NCBI GenBank assembly: GCA_965223835.1 | Contig: OZ245022.1 | Coordinates: forward strand, 186,001-250,000 | Direction of reading: 5' to 3' | DNA from: CAVYXZ01 sp965223835 | Lineage (GTDB): Bacteria; Chloroflexota; Anaerolineae; Aggregatilineales; Phototrophicaceae | DNA: 64,000 bases | Part shown: piece after piece, positions 60,928 through 64,000 of the stretch | Numbering within the stretch: position 1 is the first letter of the stretch | Layout of the letters: every line of letters begins with the position of its first letter | Program-made: the position numbers and the translations under genes | The notes under the pieces: model-generated | What the model saw: the letters and a program-made list of their open reading frames with translations, nothing else | Databases searched by the model: none | What the model was told of the DNA's origin: nothing

Positions 60928-61707
60928 CTACTCGCCCCCAATCGGGAACGCATCCGGGAGGGCTTGACCAACTTGCGTAGCCGCTTCCGAACAGACCGGA
61001 TGCCCAAAACCACCGGCACTCATGTTGTCAGCAACATCGTAGATAATATTGTCATCGCCCGTTGCGCTGACGCCACCAGGCACAAAATCCAGCCCCAATG
61101 CATCGCGAGTCTTCCAGGCGATATTGTGGTCCGCACACGATGAGTCTCCACTCACCCCAATGGCCCCCAGGAGCACACCGTCAGCATCATAAAGCGGCAG
61201 GCCACCACCAAAGACATTCACGCCACCAATCCGTTTGCCAACCATCGGGTCCGTGACCTGACCATAATGATCGGGGTCGCCACCATATGCCACAGCGGTA
61301 TCAACCGGATTGCTGTGTTGCAAACCATAAAGGCTACCGCCCGGTTGCACTGCCGAAAATAAGTTAGCAGTCGACAGCGCGAGGCCTGGCAGACTAAAGG
61401 CATTGGCAGTGTTGGCTTTCTGCGCCGAAATGACTCGACTGCCCGGCCATTGATCACCACGATTATCACCCGTAAAAGCGACGACGCAGACATTGCCGTC
61501 ACGATCCACTAAAGTCGCCCACATATCGAGATTAAAGCCGCCATTCCCGTCCTGACGGGCCATGACCAGCGCATCCCGCACCGTGCCATGATCAGGCAAG
61601 TCGGCGCATGTCCCCGCCTGAATATGACCATCGGCAACAACCAGCGTAACCGAGATCATAAGTACAAACAGCATCAATACCAGCTTCAGCGTTCGAGAAA
61701 ATTGCAT
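60928..61707 (-). CDS. exported GlcG/HbpS-like heme-binding family protein
   Basis: 259 residues from the ATG at 61707 (GGAAGGG six bases upstream). A frame to 61869 overlaps the divergent methyltransferase start. A signal peptide (about 1-24, LMLFVLMISVTLVVADG) precedes a Haem_degrading (DUF336/GlcG/HbpS) domain: SAQKANTANAFSLPG, GGGLPLYDADGVLLGAIGVSGDSSCADHNIAWKTRDALG. Members bind heme or corrinoids. The C-terminal part has an added segment (about 215-259, with Cys in GHPVCSEA). Exported forms are less studied. Confidence 0.83.
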   Translation of the reverse strand: MQFSRTLKLVLMLFVLMISVTLVVADGHIQAGTCADLPDHGTVRDALVMARQDGNGGFNLDMWATLVDRDGNVCVVAFTGDNRGDQWPGSRVISAQKANTANAFSLPGLALSTANLFSAVQPGGSLYGLQHSNPVDTAVAYGGDPDHYGQVTDPMVGKRIGGVNVFGGGLPLYDADGVLLGAIGVSGDSSCADHNIAWKTRDALGLDFVPGGVSATGDDNIIYDVADNMSAGGFGHPVCSEAATQVGQALPDAFPIGGE

Positions 61708-61849
61708 CGTTAACCCTTCCAAAGTATGATGTAAGTCTGATCCCAGACTAATGGATTCCCAATTAACCGACAAGTTGCGGATGGTTTGATTATTGTTACG
61801 AACAACCAGTAGCATCCACCATTTTGCCCACCGCCGATGAGATGATGTC

Positions 61850-63412
61850 ATGACCGCACCCCATTCCACCTATGATGAGATTCCCTACCCCGACCTGTGT
61901 TATGCGCACAGTCACCCCGGTCGGTTGGCGGCGATTTCAACGCTGCTGGGGCTGAATCCCACGCCTGTTCCGAATTGTCGTGTACTGGAACTGGGCTGCG
62001 CCGGGGGCGGCAATCTCATCCCAATGGCCTATGGCTTGCCGGAGATCACCGCGGTCGGCGTGGACAGTTCGGCCCGGCAAATCACAGCGGCGCGGCAGAC
62101 CGCTGCCAACCTGCAACTCACGAACATTCAGTTTCACGCACTCGATATTCTGGACATCACGCCCGACTTCGGCCAATTTGACTACATCATTGCGCACGGC
62201 GTTTATAGCTGGGTGCCGCCCGATGTTCAGGCCAAAGTGTTATCGATCTGCAAAGAAAATCTCGCCCCAAATGGCGTGGCCTATGTGAGTTATAACACCC
62301 TCCCCGGCTGGCACATGCTGCTAATGATCCGCGAGATGATGCTCTATCACACCCGGCATATTGATGATCCACAGTGGCGGGCACGCGCAGCCCGGCAGTT
62401 GGTCAGTTATCTGGCTACGGCGACGCCCAACGCCAGCGAATCCGCTTATGCTGCCTTTTTGAATACCTATCTGGAAACGCGCCCCAAACAACTCAGCGGG
62501 CATGATGTCTGGGAGGACGCCGCTTTGCTCCATGACGAACTGGAAGCCATCAATGACCCGCTGTATTTCCATCAATTCATGGAACGGGCGGCGGCAGTTG
62601 GCTTGCAATATATCGCCGAGGCCAATTTTCCGCAGGTGATGCCCAATGACATCGCCCCGGAAGCACGCGCCCAACTCCAGCAAATGGCGGATGATACCCT
62701 GGCGATGGAGCAGTACCTCGATTTTCTACGCCACAACACCTTCCGCCGGACACTGTTGTGCCATGCCGATTTGGAGGTTGACCGCACATTACGGTCCGAG
62801 CGCGTGCAGAACATGTATATCTCGTCGCGGATGCAGCGGCGCGAAAGCGATAGGGACCAGCCACAAATCACGCGCTTCCGTGCTGGCGATAATGCGACCT
62901 TTTCCACTGACCATCCGGTGACAGCCGTCGCGTTGGAGCACCTCAGCGACCACTCGCCCCAGGCCATCAGCTTTCGCGATCTGGTGAGTCACACGGCGCA
63001 GCGCTTTGGCATCGAAAAAATCGGCGCAGACGACGTGCAAACGCTGGCGATCAATCTGCTGCAAGGCTTCAGCTACAGTATGCAACTGATCGAATTCCAT
63101 GCCCACCGCGCAGAATTCACCCTCACGGTTTCCGAGCGTCCGCTGGCAAGTCGATTGGCTCGCCAGCAAGTGCAGATCAGCCCGATTGTGAGCAACTTGC
63201 GCCATGAACGTGTCGAACTTGACCCCTTCGCCCATGTACTCTTGCCCTATCTCGACGGTCAGCATGACCGCGCCGCCTTGCTGCACGAACTCCGTCAGAT
63301 CGAAAACCTCATGTCCCAACTATCCGATGAAGATGACCCCGATCAGGCGCTGGCAAACGAACTCACCCGCGCCCTCAACTGGCTGGCCCGCACCGCCCTG
63401 CTGGAAGCATAA
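61850..63412 (+). CDS. SAM-dependent methyltransferase with methyltransferase regulatory domain
   Basis: 520 residues. Methyltransferase fold in residues 10-200 (VLELGCAGGGNLIPMAYGLP, AVGVDSSARQI, FDYIIAHGVYSWVP, LAPNGVAYVSYNTLPGW), then the regulatory domain (PF10119-like; RQLVSYLATATPNASE, DDALLHDELEAINDPLYFHQFMERAAAVGLQYIAEANF), about 215-310. The C-terminal 200 residues (winged-helix-like, FAHVLLPYLDGQHDRAALL) have DUF-type features. The target is unknown. It is transcribed divergently from the GlcG/HbpS-like gene. Confidence 0.87.
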   Translation: MTAPHSTYDEIPYPDLCYAHSHPGRLAAISTLLGLNPTPVPNCRVLELGCAGGGNLIPMAYGLPEITAVGVDSSARQITAARQTAANLQLTNIQFHALDILDITPDFGQFDYIIAHGVYSWVPPDVQAKVLSICKENLAPNGVAYVSYNTLPGWHMLLMIREMMLYHTRHIDDPQWRARAARQLVSYLATATPNASESAYAAFLNTYLETRPKQLSGHDVWEDAALLHDELEAINDPLYFHQFMERAAAVGLQYIAEANFPQVMPNDIAPEARAQLQQMADDTLAMEQYLDFLRHNTFRRTLLCHADLEVDRTLRSERVQNMYISSRMQRRESDRDQPQITRFRAGDNATFSTDHPVTAVALEHLSDHSPQAISFRDLVSHTAQRFGIEKIGADDVQTLAINLLQGFSYSMQLIEFHAHRAEFTLTVSERPLASRLARQQVQISPIVSNLRHERVELDPFAHVLLPYLDGQHDRAALLHELRQIENLMSQLSDEDDPDQALANELTRALNWLARTALLEA

Positions 63413-63427
63413 TTCCATAGCGGCCCC

Positions 63428-63456
63428 GTAACTTTTCTCCGCTCATGCCGTATAAT
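63428..63456 (+). promoter_or_regulatory. promoter of the 63488 membrane protein gene
   Basis: TATAAT at 63451-63456 with a 17-bp spacer to GTAACT (63428-63433), and a 31-base distance to the ATG that follows GGAG. Confidence 0.5.
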
Positions 63457-63487
63457 GTGCAAATACACGACCCGAATGGAGCAAACA

Positions 63488-63838
63488 ATGTCTGAAGACT
63501 CGCGGGCAACCCTAACGGGAGCCTTGTGGTTTTTCTCAGCACTATCACTGGTGGCGTTGTTCATTAGCGCAGCGGCGCAAGGTGAGCTAACGTCTGGACA
63601 CATGCTACTGGCACTGATGATACTGGGCCTGGCCGTTGGCGGCACGCCATTCTTATTGCGTATGAAAGATAGCGGGGCCGAGCAAGAAAAAGCGAAACGC
63701 CAGCAGCTTGATCTGCTGTTGGACGCCCTGAGCGCTGAGGAACGCCTGGAATTGAAACAGCGTCTGGCAGATGGTGAGGAGAGCGAAGCAGTTCTGGACC
63801 ACTTAAGTGATGATGGCGAGTTGGTATTCCGCCGTTAA
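63488..63838 (+). CDS. small two-helix membrane protein with acidic C-terminus
   Basis: 116 residues from the ATG at 63488 (GGAG seven bases upstream; two upstream in-frame ATGs are less likely). Two hydrophobic helices (about 8-28 and 35-55) precede a charged helical tail (EKAKRQQLDLLLDALSAEERLELKQ, EESEAVLDHLSDDGELVF), a layout shared by bacterial two-helix small membrane regulators. No family recognised. Confidence 0.65.
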   Translation: MSEDSRATLTGALWFFSALSLVALFISAAAQGELTSGHMLLALMILGLAVGGTPFLLRMKDSGAEQEKAKRQQLDLLLDALSAEERLELKQRLADGEESEAVLDHLSDDGELVFRR

Positions 63839-63904
63839 TTGATCCGGAATCAAAATACGGATGATATGTACACCCATGTAAGCGCTTTTCCCGCTATCCT
63901 CTCT

Positions 63905-64000
63905 TTATGCTTTTCTTTGCACCTTAAAACGTTTGCGTCGAATCTTGATGTCGGCGGCACCAACTGTGGAGAAATCTTTCCCGCCATCACTCCTGCGGCG
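63905..64000 (-). CDS. C-terminal fragment of an unidentified gene
   Basis: The minus frame entering at 64000 stays open for 31 codons to a TAA at 63907-63905, ending in a basic tail (IKIRRKRFKVQRKA). It may be the 3' end of a gene that begins outside the window. No function can be assigned. Confidence 0.35.
   Translation of the reverse strand, partial: RRRSDGGKDFSTVGAADIKIRRKRFKVQRKA

Overview
The window is a dense bacterial segment at roughly mid-50s percent GC (estimated by eye), with about 50 protein genes and no rRNA, tRNA or CRISPR array that I could find. Gene content points to Chloroflexota, probably an Anaerolineae-like lineage. This rests on Asp-box and bacterial-SH3 exported proteins, an actinobacterial/chloroflexal PPOX flavoprotein, a kinase/NB-ARC/TPR regulator, and intergenic palindromes of the kind scattered in such genomes. 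It is inference from content, not a phylogeny.

Layout. 1-8968 (minus): an ADP-forming acyl-CoA synthetase/GNAT fusion, an exported SH3-tailed protein, then mrpABCD and the first codons of mrpE (Na+/H+ antiporter). 9230-11651: a DUF4058 gene, two small membrane proteins and a PCu(A)C copper chaperone. 11743-26251 is a carbohydrate/oxidation block, nearly all minus: a fused molybdenum hydroxylase, an enolase-superfamily enzyme, a BNR_4 protein with a sugar isomerase, an Asp-box propeller with a divergent GroEL paralogue, a sugar ABC importer lacking its ATPase, and a LacI regulator with inverted repeats upstream. One plus-strand gene in this block (15955-16452) is a lipoprotein thioredoxin whose first active-site Cys is an in-frame TGA followed by a hairpin: a probable selenoprotein.

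26599-27726 is an IS630-type element whose right end lies a few bases from the ribosome binding site of a FAS1-DUF4397-FAS1 exported protein. 29526-37625 (minus) holds a MacB-like exporter (adaptor, permease, two ATPases, one with an AbrB-like tail) interrupted by an M29 aminopeptidase and a methyltransferase. 38005-64000 is mixed: MFS carrier, exported triple-SnoaL protein, DUF3124 lipoprotein, amidohydrolase, GT39-like membrane protein, HNH cassette, MazG, geranylgeranyl reductase, PPOX protein, RarA, zinc-ribbon protein, ClbS/DinB protein, three methyltransferases in the window as a whole, a Tet(M)-type ribosomal protection GTPase, a large Ser/Thr kinase, a Rieske/glutamate-synthase-type oxidoreductase, a BBE-type FAD oxidase and a GlcG/HbpS-like protein.

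Two observations stand out. The first is the UxxC thioredoxin. The second is a pair of related about 100-nt leaders, in front of the triple-SnoaL gene and the zinc-ribbon gene. They share an 11-base identical core, a terminator hairpin directly before the Shine-Dalgarno sequence, and a mutually exclusive alternative helix that is kept in both through G-U/Watson-Crick changes. I do not recognise this as a known RNA class. The GroEL paralogue also appears to have lost two of the three ATPase aspartates of GroEL.
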